Shown here piece by piece: positions 8,223 through 18,261 of a DNA stretch of 64,000 nucleotides. The notes under the pieces were generated by a model. That model was not told the origin of the DNA, searched no databases, and worked only from the letters and a program-made list of their open reading frames with translations. The stretch's first letter is position 1; every line of letters starts with the position of its first letter. Made by a program: the position numbers and the translations under genes. This stretch comes from Tritrichomonas musculus (Eukaryota; Parabasalia; Tritrichomonadida; Tritrichomonadidae): assembly GCA_039105265.1 (NCBI GenBank), contig JAPFFF010000004.1, forward strand, positions 3,162,001-3,226,000, read 5' to 3'.

Positions 8223-11189
8223 ATGGAAGAGGTCAAATTCCGCGCAACTAAATTAATTGATTTCCCTCCTTGTTCGCAAAATGATAGCATACCTATTGCG
8301 CAATGCATCATAAGTTCTTCTGAAGATGATTGTTTATACATTTTATTTAAAAATTCAATATCAATTCTAAATATCACCAATGGTAACAAAAAGGAAATGC
8401 AAACAAATAATACTTTTCTGCCATTTATTACATATGATCCAACAGAAGAAAATCCGACTCCTTACGTTTGTACATCAAGAGGTGAGTTATTAAATATTTT
8501 TGAAGAAAATAGGCAAGATCATCAAATTATAGGTTCAAATCCGTTTATTTTATATGATAATCAAGTTATTGTTGGCGATAAAAAATCAGGAGTAATTTCC
8601 ATATTCAATTTAAATGATCCAAATAACAAAAAGCTTACATTAAATAAGTATGAAACATTTTCTCTTGGAATGTTCAACATTTTCCGAAATAATGGAATTT
8701 TTGCTTTAGCAGCAAATTCAAAATTTGTTTTTGCTTTAACAAACGATGGTAAAGTTTTAGTTTTTGATATATTAAATGGTCAGAAAATATCATCTACTAC
8801 AGTATGCAGTTCAAAATTAGAATCTGGTATTATAAAATGCGACGAAGAAAACTATTATCTTGGTTTAAACCAAATTGATGGTTCAAAAGTTCAAGCGATC
8901 CATTTTTCTATTGATACAAATCAAGTTTTATACGAAATTCATCAACCTATTGTTAATTTTATTGAAATAAACGAAGGCAATATCGTAATAATGACGAATA
9001 AAGAAGTAACTCTTCATAATAAAAATGATGGTAAATTGATAGCTAGTTTTCTAGTCCCAGTTGATGACCTCGGTATTTTTAAATCAAAATATAGCAAAAA
9101 CTACTATGATCCTAATTTGAAAAATTCATACAATTCAAATAATTATAAAAAAGCAAAAAAAGATCTTACTCCTCGATTTGTTCATTTACTAAATAACAAC
9201 ATTCTTTTGATTACAACAAATTCATCTATTTACCGTTGTAGGCCAATTCTACCTATTGAATCGTATGTTTTAAACTTAAAAATAGATAGTGGATCTGATA
9301 AGGATAAAGAAATGCAGCTTTCAACTAATCTTTTATACGCGTCTGTTGAATTTTCTCGAACAATAACTCGTGAAAATTGGATTGAATTTGAGGAAAATGT
9401 TAGAACCACTTCTGATCCAACACTCTTTGCGTATAAAGTTATTTCACAATATCTGAACTGTGATAACAATGATTTTAATGAACTTGCTTCTCACGACTTA
9501 ATTAAGCAAATTGAAGAAACAATCAAATTATTGAGTTTGAGCCGTAGCAATCATAATCAAAGTCAAGATCAAGATAATAATGATATACCATTAAGAATAT
9601 TTTACCGTTCAGCTTGTTCAGAAATTATATTTGCTTATTCTTTTTTCAGCAGATGTGTTTACTTTTTAATAATGTTTCTAACTTACAAAAATCAAACCGC
9701 TGCTTATTCACATTACTTAAGAGAACTTTCTATGCTTGTTCATGATTATACTCAACTTTCTCTTCTTGCTGAAATCGGTGATAATTTACCCATTGAACTT
9801 TTTGATACATATGAACTAAGGAGAAATGATCATGGTAATAATTCCGATATTGTTTTTTCAAAAGTTGTAATGTCTCTCATCTCAAAACTTTTAGACTTTG
9901 ATAATACAATGAATATTTTAATGAACCACCGAATGTATGAAAAAGTTGTTGAAATTACGTCAATTAGTAGTGTTCCACTTGTTTACCATGGAAAATCTCT
10001 CCTAAAGCTTAATAGATTCGATGAAGCTGTTGATTTTTTTATTCAGAACTCTGGTTTTTTAGCTAATGATAATGAATTAACAGAATTTGTTTTCCAAACG
10101 CTACGTAGTAATAATCGTGATGATTTAATTATTCGTATTGGTTCCATCAATTCGGAAGCTAATGCTGCTGCTCTGTTTCGTGCTTATATTAAGGAAAAAG
10201 ATTATGATTCAGCTTTTAATTGTATTCTTACAACGCATAATGAGCCTGTCAAATGTAACATGCTCCGTGTATTCATTAGAGTATTAAAAAAGAACAAATT
10301 ACATCAACTTTTACTAAGTTACCCATTTGTATCAATGATATCAATGTTTGTAAATGAACTTTGGTGTTATTCAATAGATACATTAATTTTAGCTTTCTGC
10401 TTTTTCAGAGAAATTGGTGATCGTTTGCAAGCTACACAAGCTCTTTATTTATATGCCCGTTGCCTCCTTAGAACTCCAACAAAAGAGAATCTTGGTAAGG
10501 CGCTTACTGCTATGAACTTAGTTTTTTGCCAAATGAGCAATTGTACTGTTCGCGATGTTGGGCCTAAAGATCAAGAACTTAATGTTGATAAATTATGGAG
10601 AATTATGTGTCGTACACGTTGTTGTCTTCTTCTTGATGATAATGAAAATGATAATAATTCAATTAGTTCAAACGAATTTAGGAATTCAAATGTTGATGAA
10701 AATGAAAGATTAAAATTTTCTACTAGTCTTCGTGATGCCCCAAAAATGTCTTTCTCTCGACTTCTTGAAATTGCAGCAACCAGAAACAAAGATATTTTTG
10801 AGAATGCATTAACTGGTGCCAATGATAAAGAATTACTTGATATTATTCCAAATTTAATTCATCAAAAATTAATAGAGCCATTGTATAAATTACTCTCGCT
10901 TAAAAACAAGAGCAAAAATCCAGCCTTGGTTGAAAAGACGTTAAAGCTCTATATTAAAACTAATCAAGTACCGCCAACATTTGTTATTGATAAGTTTATT
11001 GCTAAAAACATCACTCGATTTTTCATAGTTTGTAGTAAATTGGACACTGCGTTCAGAGCAGACCTTCTTTATGATGCGATTTGTTGTTTACTTCGACGTA
11101 AAGATAAAAAGAAGTTTTTCTATCTTGTTGATATTATGAGAGAACTTGAAGTCCCTGAAGAAATTATTCAAGAGTTCCAAATTGAATAA
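8223..11189 (+). CDS. Beta-propeller/alpha-solenoid protein, Nup160/Nup120-like
   Basis: The 988-residue product has a beta-rich N-terminal half (about 1-400) with short repeated strands typical of a seven-bladed propeller. A helical solenoid follows from about 420 to the end. The segment around residues 720-775 (FREIGDRLQATQALYLYARCL, then KALTAMNLVF) resembles the region of Nup160/Nup120 where a helix pair with GDYRSAA is followed by an LAALN helix. Nup160 family members sit in the Y-complex scaffold of the nuclear pore. Vps-C/HOPS subunits (Vps11, Vps18, Vps39) share this architecture, but there is no C-terminal RING or Cys cluster here. Overall architecture is solid; the specific family is tentative. 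A Nup35 homologue lies next to it, convergently. Confidence 0.5.
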   Translation: MEEVKFRATKLIDFPPCSQNDSIPIAQCIISSSEDDCLYILFKNSISILNITNGNKKEMQTNNTFLPFITYDPTEENPTPYVCTSRGELLNIFEENRQDHQIIGSNPFILYDNQVIVGDKKSGVISIFNLNDPNNKKLTLNKYETFSLGMFNIFRNNGIFALAANSKFVFALTNDGKVLVFDILNGQKISSTTVCSSKLESGIIKCDEENYYLGLNQIDGSKVQAIHFSIDTNQVLYEIHQPIVNFIEINEGNIVIMTNKEVTLHNKNDGKLIASFLVPVDDLGIFKSKYSKNYYDPNLKNSYNSNNYKKAKKDLTPRFVHLLNNNILLITTNSSIYRCRPILPIESYVLNLKIDSGSDKDKEMQLSTNLLYASVEFSRTITRENWIEFEENVRTTSDPTLFAYKVISQYLNCDNNDFNELASHDLIKQIEETIKLLSLSRSNHNQSQDQDNNDIPLRIFYRSACSEIIFAYSFFSRCVYFLIMFLTYKNQTAAYSHYLRELSMLVHDYTQLSLLAEIGDNLPIELFDTYELRRNDHGNNSDIVFSKVVMSLISKLLDFDNTMNILMNHRMYEKVVEITSISSVPLVYHGKSLLKLNRFDEAVDFFIQNSGFLANDNELTEFVFQTLRSNNRDDLIIRIGSINSEANAAALFRAYIKEKDYDSAFNCILTTHNEPVKCNMLRVFIRVLKKNKLHQLLLSYPFVSMISMFVNELWCYSIDTLILAFCFFREIGDRLQATQALYLYARCLLRTPTKENLGKALTAMNLVFCQMSNCTVRDVGPKDQELNVDKLWRIMCRTRCCLLLDDNENDNNSISSNEFRNSNVDENERLKFSTSLRDAPKMSFSRLLEIAATRNKDIFENALTGANDKELLDIIPNLIHQKLIEPLYKLLSLKNKSKNPALVEKTLKLYIKTNQVPPTFVIDKFIAKNITRFFIVCSKLDTAFRADLLYDAICCLLRRKDKKKFFYLVDIMRELEVPEEIIQEFQIE

Positions 11190-11634
11190 TTCAAAATTAT
11201 TATTATATAAATGTATTTTTATTATTACTATTTTCCTTATTGTTTTTGATTATAGTATCAAAAAAAAAAATTGAACTCAATTTTAAAAAAATATATATTT
11301 TGCATCACATATAAAGTTGTTGCGTTTTATTTAAGAATGACTTTTAAAAAAAAATCTAACTCGAGTATGTTATTATATATAGTTGTAAAAATAAAGAACT
11401 GAATTCATTATTAAATAAAAATGCTGAAAATGAATAGATTCAAAAGAATATGCTCAATGTAAAAAAAAAAAAGATGATAAAAGATGAATTATAGTATTAA
11501 TGTATTCTAAGAAAGTTTTATATAATAAATAATAATTTTGTTCATTTTCGTGATATTCTAAAAAATAATTGTATAAAGATTAAAAAAAAGGCATATTCTG
11601 AACTATTATAAAGAATGAAAATATATTTGTAAAT
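11190..11634. other. Convergent 3' spacer, no gene seen
   Basis: This 445-base AT-rich stretch lies between two convergent stop codons. It contains A runs and AATAAA-like words (for example AATAATAAA near 11521) but nothing that I can name with confidence. It presumably holds both 3' ends. Confidence 0.5.
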
Positions 11635-12282
11635 CTAATAAAAATTCCATTTGATAAAATGGAAAAAATCTTGAATAAGCTCCCAAAAAGTAACTTCTGA
11701 TTGAATTCGCTCTTTTATAGTTTGATAGTGAGGAATTGAGTATTTATCAGGTTGGCATTCATCTGATGAATATCTTCCGCGTTTACAAATGACAGCATTG
11801 CTGGAATTGATTATAATAGGTTTGTTTTCACTCATTATTTTTTCTACATCGGTTGAATTAACAAATTCGAGAGACATATAATTGTTTGATGGTGGAATAA
11901 CATTTGATATTTCACCATACTTTTTAAAAAAATTTACAATGATATCTTTTTCTTTGGGATTAATGCAAAAAACAGTTATCCAATTTTCTAAGTTGTATTG
12001 ATAATCGCTAGATGGATATTTATCTTTCGAGAGCATTGCAATACTATAAACGCTTTTTTCGGGAGGTTTTCCAAGGAATTCAGTTCCGTTATTACTAAAA
12101 ATTTTTGATTCTTTGACTGCTCTTAAGTTTGAATCATTTAAATTGTCGGATGATGTCATTGAGCCTAATTGTTCGGGTCTAAAAAGTCGGGTTTCGATAT
12201 AATGGTCAACATCTTGTTTTACTGTATGTTCATTTCTACGCATTATAATAGTTTCTTTAAAAATGAGCGAACGTTTATGCAT
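11635..12282 (-). CDS. NUP35: Nup35/Nup53-type nucleoporin with MPPN RRM-like domain
   Basis: Residues ~98-175 fit the non-canonical RRM of Nup35/Nup53. The first strand is WITVFCINPKEKDIIVNFF, followed by KKYGEISNVIPPSNNYMSLEF and then the helix and last strand ending AVICKRGRY. The upstream VYSIAM motif matches the short family motif before this domain. The C-terminus is an aromatic amphipathic segment (FWELIQDFFHFIKWNFY), as in Nup53 proteins that bind the pore membrane directly. At 215 residues it is shorter than animal or yeast homologues (about 326-475), mostly from loss of the low-complexity N-terminus. It should link the inner ring of the nuclear pore to the membrane. Start ATG at 12282; the ATG at 12243 is an alternative. 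Confidence 0.82.
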   Translation of the reverse strand: MHKRSLIFKETIIMRRNEHTVKQDVDHYIETRLFRPEQLGSMTSSDNLNDSNLRAVKESKIFSNNGTEFLGKPPEKSVYSIAMLSKDKYPSSDYQYNLENWITVFCINPKEKDIIVNFFKKYGEISNVIPPSNNYMSLEFVNSTDVEKIMSENKPIIINSSNAVICKRGRYSSDECQPDKYSIPHYQTIKERIQSEVTFWELIQDFFHFIKWNFY

Positions 12283-12639
12283 TCAATTATACCTAAATAA
12301 ATCAAGCATAATAAAAATATAAATATATTGGAATTCAAATTAATAACATACAGTTTAAAAATCTGTTTTATGCTTTTCAAAATCTAAAATAAAATATAAA
12401 TCCTTTAAATTTAAGAAAATATAATATTTAATTTTTTCAATTTTATATTCATTAATAAAAAAGAAAGAGAAACTAATAACTGATATATCAAAATAATGCT
12501 TTTACCATCAAAAAATATGTAGCTTTGAAATTGGACCGAAATGTATAAAAAAAAAAAATAACTAAAACCAATTTTAAAAAAATAAAAGGAAAAAATTTGA
12601 GAAATGTGTTCAAATCATATAATATTTATCGAAATAAAT
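12283..12639. other. AT-rich spacer, no gene seen
   Basis: This 357-base stretch lies between the Nup35-like start and the stop of the next minus-strand gene. It holds the Nup35 promoter region and the neighbour's 3' end. Only A/T runs are visible, with no conserved motif. Confidence 0.45.
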
Positions 12640-13941
12640 TTATCTTTTCTCCGTTTTTTCTTTGATCTTAATAATCTTTTCATTCATATTTTCTTGATCT
12701 TCATGAATGGATTTCAATTCGCCAGATAACTTCTTAAGTTCTTGTCTTATCCATTCTTCTCTAGTTTCCGGATCTTTGCTCATTGCAATCTTCTGCAGTT
12801 TCTTAATGAGTTTTTCTTTTTCCTCATTCTCTACTTCCAGTTTCTTGGCCTTTTCCGTTCTCTTCCGGCATTCAGGATCAAGTTGGCATTTTTCTGTCAT
12901 ATTTGATCCAAAGACTCCTGTTTTGAGTGCATAAAAGAAGGAGTTGGCATCATGTATTTCACCAGCTTTGATGTAGTATAAAAGGGTAATGCCAAATCCA
13001 ACTGCAAATGCAACTAATGCTGTAAGAACAAATATAAATTTTTTAGATGATTCAGGTTGCTTGATAATAACACTTTTATCATCTTTATTCGTGTCATTTT
13101 GATTTGTTTCGTTTTGGTTTGTTTCTGTATTGTTTGTGTCATTTTGTTTTTCATCATTTTCGTCCAAATCTATTGATCTATCTTGAATTGACTCTTGTTC
13201 ATTTGATTCATATGATTCTTCTTCTAGTTGTTGAGTTCTAATTATCTTTTTCTTCTTCCTTCGTCGGCGTCTTCTTTCAGCTTCTTCTTCCTCTTCTTGA
13301 AGGTGATATTCAAATTCAAGTTGGCAAAGCCTATCCTCTTCGCGATCTGCTGCTTCATCCTCTTCTTGAACTTGAATTTGTTTTGGAGTTTTTTGTGGAA
13401 TTGCATTCAAAATAAAAAAATTAAAATTAGGTTGAAATTCTGATTGACTGGTTAAATATTTGGCTGACAAAAGAACTCTTTTTTCAGACATTCGTTCTTT
13501 ATCGTCATTTGCTGCGTGACGCATATTTATTCTGTTAATAATTGATGATAATTGAATCCATTGGCGCCTAATTTTCCATCTTCGAAAAGCACGCTTTAGT
13601 ACAAAAAGATTGTATCTATATGGAATTTGTTGTTTGTAAAAATGTCGAGCAAGAGGTTTAAAATCTGTTAATTTTGAATAATTGCGAATAATTTTTAACC
13701 AGTGTTTTCTATGTTTTTGTTCATCTGTTAATTTTTCGTTTGTATCAATCAATTCGTGGAATTTCTCATCGAATACTGTGTTTTGAGAACGTGCAAGTTG
13801 TGTTTTAGAAAAATATGTTGGTACTCCAAGATGAGTTAGCGTTTCATAAATATTGCCACTATCTTCTTCATCAAAAGTTGAAGCAGCTCCACGAGGTGTA
13901 GATCCTCTGGGTGAGAGAGGGAATCGAACTACTTCTTCCAT
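12640..13941 (-). CDS. Single-pass membrane protein with basic/acidic region and coiled-coil tail
   Basis: The gene is not recognised. The 433-residue product has an N-terminal region rich in Arg/Trp helices (RAFRRWKIRRQW, ~115-135). A Glu-rich then Arg/Lys-rich stretch follows (EEEEEAERRRRRRKKKK, ~215-235), and then an Asn/Thr-rich linker. One transmembrane helix lies at ~303-327 (FIFVLTALVAFAVGFGITLL). The tail beyond it has two cysteines (CQLDPEC), an N-glycosylation sequon (NMT), and a coiled coil to the C-terminus. A type II topology with the coiled coil in a lumen would fit an ER or nuclear-envelope bridge, but that is inference. The start is preceded by GTTAAAAAAATT. Confidence 0.7.
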   Translation of the reverse strand: MEEVVRFPLSPRGSTPRGAASTFDEEDSGNIYETLTHLGVPTYFSKTQLARSQNTVFDEKFHELIDTNEKLTDEQKHRKHWLKIIRNYSKLTDFKPLARHFYKQQIPYRYNLFVLKRAFRRWKIRRQWIQLSSIINRINMRHAANDDKERMSEKRVLLSAKYLTSQSEFQPNFNFFILNAIPQKTPKQIQVQEEDEAADREEDRLCQLEFEYHLQEEEEEAERRRRRRKKKKIIRTQQLEEESYESNEQESIQDRSIDLDENDEKQNDTNNTETNQNETNQNDTNKDDKSVIIKQPESSKKFIFVLTALVAFAVGFGITLLYYIKAGEIHDANSFFYALKTGVFGSNMTEKCQLDPECRKRTEKAKKLEVENEEKEKLIKKLQKIAMSKDPETREEWIRQELKKLSGELKSIHEDQENMNEKIIKIKEKTEKR

Positions 13942-14532
13942 TTTTCAAAATTTTTTTAACGGCTCTAAAATATAGGAGAAAATATGGTTAATTAACCGTC
14001 CATTTCTTCAAAAGCAAATGTAGTAACACTAAAGCATAATTATATATATCGTATTGCATTTGTCTAAAACAATATTTACGGATTTTCGTGTCTTAAATCA
14101 ATGTTATTTAAAATATTTATTAATCAATTTTCTCAATTCCTCTAATTTTTTATAAGTTCACACCAGCATTTTCATTAATATGGTTATGCTTCTCATTTAA
14201 TTTCATCATTTGACAAATTTTTTCTTGGTTATAATTAAATAATAAGATAATATTCAGTAAATATTACTTATTCAATAACATAGTAAAACTAACTAAAATA
14301 TGTATTAATATAGTGATTGATTCATATTGATGGTTATTTATTTAACGTACTCAAGATTTTTTCAAATTCAATGATTAAACGTCTTTTAACGTACTCAAAA
14401 TTTTTCTAAGTTTTGCCTTGAATGATATAAAAAAAGTAAATTTAAAATGGTTGAAAAGAATCATGGTCTTTTATTGGATATTATATAATAACAAAATCAA
14501 AAATATATTTGATCATAATAGTAATAATATTA
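13942..14532. promoter_or_regulatory. Spacer with GGTTAATTAACC palindrome and TTTAACGTACTCAA direct repeat
   Basis: A perfect 12-bp palindrome GGTTAATTAACC (13986-13997) lies about 45 bases before the start at 13941, and TTAACGG lies nearer to it. At 14341 and 14388 the word TTTAACGTACTCAA occurs twice, 47 bases apart, each followed by a T run. TTTAACGTAC recurs at the start of the gene at 56407. TAACG is the core of Myb-type sites known in trichomonad promoters, so binding by a Myb protein is possible. No gene is seen. Confidence 0.45.
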
Positions 14533-15669
14533 TCACAACTTATCTGAAACACTAGGAGCAATTAAATATATTTTACCCATATATGCATAAATATAATAAG
14601 GTACTCCTATTACAAAGTTATCTCCCTGCTTTTTTATATGGGCTGTATCACATTTTCTAACAACAACTCTGTAATTATCTTCGTTGAGTTCTTCTATTTG
14701 AGAATCTACTGTTTTAGCATAAATTATACGCATATACTCAAAATTCCATTTGTCAAGTTCGTATGTTTCATCGTTTATAAATTCAAAAACAACTTTTTGT
14801 TGTTTAAAGAATTGAGAATGTACTGTACTATCTATCTCTTCATTTAATGCATTAAACGAATCATCATCAGAATCGTTCTCTGATATATAATCTGATGGTA
14901 AAAAAGGATGATTATCGTTATTATTATCTGAAAAGTCTTGTGAAGCTTCTTCTATAGTATCTTCATTGTTCAACTCGTTTATAATTTCTTTATTCATTTC
15001 ATTTTCTATTTTATCATCTGCTTCATCTGTTTCAACTTGATCTGTACTGTTATCACTTTTGTTATAGTTATTTTCTTGGCTAAAGAAAAAATCATCAGTT
15101 TGAATCGGGTCATTTCTATCGGCTTGAGCATTCTGTAAGCCATCACTTTCAAAAGAGTCAGAACATGAGTCACCATTTGATATTTGGTCATTATCTTCAT
15201 TTATATTACTAACATTTTGACTGTAACTCATTTCTTGACTTGTATCAACGCTATTATTTCTTTTCAACGAGGAGTAAGAGGTGCCATTTAATGGATGTGA
15301 TATTTGTTTTAAAAAGCCAGGATTTTCTAAGCTAGTATAATTTTGGCTTCTTTTTAAGCTCAAAAGATGAGGTGATGGAGAATTATTCATATTTGTCTGT
15401 TGACTAAATTGAAAATCTGGTTTAACTAATCCATCATCACTATTATCAGAAATTATGCTATCAGACGATATTTTATCACTGAAATCGGAGGTAACAATAT
15501 TAAAATTCTGATTTTTTTGCATAGCTTTAGAAATTTGCATTGACTTAGCTATAGATATCCTACATAATGATTTTGGCGTTTGTTTATTGATCGATTTATC
15601 CTCAGTATGAGGAAATTCACGCATTTTTTCTGAGAATTTAGAATACGTTTTAAACGTTCTCCAAATCAT
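14533..15669 (-). CDS. Acidic Ser/Asn-rich protein with C-terminal globular domain
   Basis: The gene is not recognised. About 265 residues of disordered sequence, rich in Ser, Asn, Asp and Gln, precede an ordered C-terminal block of about 110 residues. That block reads VVFEFINDETYELDKWNFEY, then NYRVVVRKCDTAHIKKQGDN, then VIGVPYYIYAYMGKIYLIAP, and looks like a small beta-rich fold. The acidic middle part (residues ~190-290) could be a phosphorylation target. Start ATG at 15669, with TCAAAATT just upstream. Its stop faces the spacer shared with the membrane-protein gene. No function is proposed. Confidence 0.65.
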   Translation of the reverse strand: MIWRTFKTYSKFSEKMREFPHTEDKSINKQTPKSLCRISIAKSMQISKAMQKNQNFNIVTSDFSDKISSDSIISDNSDDGLVKPDFQFSQQTNMNNSPSPHLLSLKRSQNYTSLENPGFLKQISHPLNGTSYSSLKRNNSVDTSQEMSYSQNVSNINEDNDQISNGDSCSDSFESDGLQNAQADRNDPIQTDDFFFSQENNYNKSDNSTDQVETDEADDKIENEMNKEIINELNNEDTIEEASQDFSDNNNDNHPFLPSDYISENDSDDDSFNALNEEIDSTVHSQFFKQQKVVFEFINDETYELDKWNFEYMRIIYAKTVDSQIEELNEDNYRVVVRKCDTAHIKKQGDNFVIGVPYYIYAYMGKIYLIAPSVSDKL

Positions 15670-15835
15670 ATCAAAATTTTGATGTTATATATTTCTGTAA
15701 AGCCATTGTTTACAATACAAATGCATAGATTTCCAGGAAAGTAAATAAAGCAATCAATATGAAAAATAAATAAATTATCATAATTCAATAAATGAGATTC
15801 AAACAAATATTTACTATAAAAAGAAAAAAAAAAAA

Positions 15836-18019
15836 CTATATTTTTTGATTTCTACTTCTAATAAGCCCATATTTGTCATCTTCATTCGAAATTGTGATAG
15901 AAGAGAATTTATTTGAGCTAAAGTTGTAATTGTATGTTTTACGAAATGGTGAGTATCCAGAGTTTGGTCTCGAAAATCCACTTGGTGACTCTCCATAAGG
16001 ATAAGAAATGGTATCAAATCTGGAAAGATTTGAAGTTCTTTTCCAATTTGTATTATTTTTATTACTTGTATTTGTTTTAACGTCAGTCTGAGTTCCAACA
16101 GATTTTGTCTCATTTGATTGAGCTTGTAGATTTAAAATTGTCGATGTTTTTTGTTTGTGATGAAGTGATTTTTTAAAAGAAACTGTAGACATAACAGTTA
16201 CACTTTTTTGCTCGCGAACAAATGACATAGAATGAGTCATCGAGCTTGTTTGTGTTGAAATTGAAAAGCCAATCTTTGGAACTCTTTTATTAGAATTTAA
16301 AATAAAATTATCTTCAATGCTTTGTAAAATCATCATTCTAGCAAAAGAGATGATCTTCTGAGAAGCTCTTAAATCAATATCACTATAGCCAAATCCATCA
16401 TTATTATTATCAAATTGATCAGCTTTCATCGAATTTCGTGGTTTCGCTTTTGATATCTCTCGAATAAGAACCTTTCCATTCGCAAATTGTTCAGTGCTTT
16501 GATCTTTTGTTTCAAGAATTCGCCATAATTTTTTAAATGTCCTTTCTGAACTATTTTTTGTATGGAGAAGTTTAATAAGTGAGTGAATGAGTGACAAAAT
16601 GGATTTTTGGGTTAATTCAGCATTGAAAAAACTGGATGAATCATTTAAAGTGCAATAAATCCTTAAAAGTTCTTCTTCTTCTTGGTTAATTAGTTGTTGA
16701 GTAGAATTTTTATTTTTGATTGAATTTGATCTGTGTTTAGTACTATTATTGCTGCTTCTATTTGACGATTTGAATACAATTGAAGCAGCAATTGAATTAG
16801 CATCACGAATCATCTTTGAACAATTGTTAATATTTTTTGCTAAATTGGAGTCTCCATTATCATTTGTGTTTGACATATAATTATTTGCAATATTTCCATT
16901 ATTATCACAAATATTATCATGGCCTAGAGTATCATTATGGTAGATGCTAATATAATTTGTTTTGTTTGCTAGATTGTATGTATTATTATTACCATTTTTG
17001 GTCTTATTGTAATAATTAATCATGTGATTATCTATTTTTACAAACTTTTTGGCGCCATTTCGTGTGGCATAGAAAACATCAGATATGAAGCACATGAAGA
17101 GATTATCTGATATTGGAAATGATGAAGGAACAAAAGCGCCAATCTCGTTCTCTAAAATTTCTTTAGAAATTTTCCAGTTTGCGACTGAATCATTTTGTAA
17201 AATATCGTTTTTATTAAGCCTTTGAGGAAAGACACGTGCAAGCACTGCTGTTATGTGGAGACCGTTGGCAATATCACTTTGTAATGATTCGATTGAATTG
17301 CATAAAGTGTCAAGATTTAAGCTTTTATTATGTGAAATTGAAGGTAAAGTTGAAGTATATGATTTTGACACTTTAACAGATCGTGATTTTTGAGTTAGAT
17401 CTTTTAATCCATATAAGCATGGAAATTTTGAGAGCCATAATCGAACTGCATCTTCGATATTTGTTGGATAGAAACAATTATCATCTGATCTTTGTTCTTG
17501 TTTACTAGAACTCGGACGAGATCCGCGGCTACTGAGAACAAAAAAAGAACGTGGTAAGCGTCTAATATCATCAAGGAGTTTTTCTATTGTTAAAGATTTA
17601 TCAGCGATAACGTATTCAAAACACATGCATAAATTTGCATGATCGATAAATGATCTGTTAAATAAATTATTTGGTAAGCATGGATTGCGAGGTTTATAAC
17701 CAAGTGATGCTAATTTAGAAATTGAATATTCATAAAGAAATATATCCTCATTTTTATGTTTAACTATATCTTCAAAATTGTTCTTTTTTGTTAAAATTAA
17801 TGAAAGAATTGCGTAATAAATTGCTGGAGGTGGTGAACATCTTTTAATATTTTGAATATCATTGGGAATAAATAAATCAAATAATTGAATTGAAGGTCTC
17901 TCGATGAAATCAAGGCTAAGGAGTGGTGCTGAATTGGTTTCTGCTTTTTTTATCCTTGAAATCAAAGTTAAAACCCATCTAAAATGCTGAGAAAAATCAT
18001 CAATTTCACATTCATTCAT
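15836..18019 (-). CDS. Large low-complexity protein with possible calponin-homology domain
   Basis: The 727-residue product has an ordered N-terminal ~330 residues. Within it, IEDAVRLWLSKFP (~188-200) followed by DIANGLHITAVLARVFPQRL (~250-270) resembles the helix pattern of CH_2/CAMSAP-type calponin-homology domains, where a tryptophan helix is followed by DLxDGxxLxALLHxxxP. An Asn-rich linker (~345-420) and a Ser-rich, basic C-terminus follow. No CKK microtubule-binding domain is visible. If the CH domain is real, cytoskeletal binding is likely. Start ATG at 18019. The domain call is weak; the gene itself is secure. Confidence 0.6.
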   Translation of the reverse strand: MNECEIDDFSQHFRWVLTLISRIKKAETNSAPLLSLDFIERPSIQLFDLFIPNDIQNIKRCSPPPAIYYAILSLILTKKNNFEDIVKHKNEDIFLYEYSISKLASLGYKPRNPCLPNNLFNRSFIDHANLCMCFEYVIADKSLTIEKLLDDIRRLPRSFFVLSSRGSRPSSSKQEQRSDDNCFYPTNIEDAVRLWLSKFPCLYGLKDLTQKSRSVKVSKSYTSTLPSISHNKSLNLDTLCNSIESLQSDIANGLHITAVLARVFPQRLNKNDILQNDSVANWKISKEILENEIGAFVPSSFPISDNLFMCFISDVFYATRNGAKKFVKIDNHMINYYNKTKNGNNNTYNLANKTNYISIYHNDTLGHDNICDNNGNIANNYMSNTNDNGDSNLAKNINNCSKMIRDANSIAASIVFKSSNRSSNNSTKHRSNSIKNKNSTQQLINQEEEELLRIYCTLNDSSSFFNAELTQKSILSLIHSLIKLLHTKNSSERTFKKLWRILETKDQSTEQFANGKVLIREISKAKPRNSMKADQFDNNNDGFGYSDIDLRASQKIISFARMMILQSIEDNFILNSNKRVPKIGFSISTQTSSMTHSMSFVREQKSVTVMSTVSFKKSLHHKQKTSTILNLQAQSNETKSVGTQTDVKTNTSNKNNTNWKRTSNLSRFDTISYPYGESPSGFSRPNSGYSPFRKTYNYNFSSNKFSSITISNEDDKYGLIRSRNQKI

Positions 18020-18261
18020 TAATGAAGATATTGACCTATAAATATATATATTTCACCATAATTGTCACTGTAAAAGTGCAAATAACGTATCCTTGAACCA
18101 ATTATATATTGAATTTTTATACAATAACATATTGATGAATTGTCTTTTGCTATAATATATATATTATATTAAAGAAAAGATATAATAATTATTTTTAATA
18201 ATATTTACATAAAAATTAACATTCAGACTAAAAACTTATTTTGATAAAATAAATGATCATT

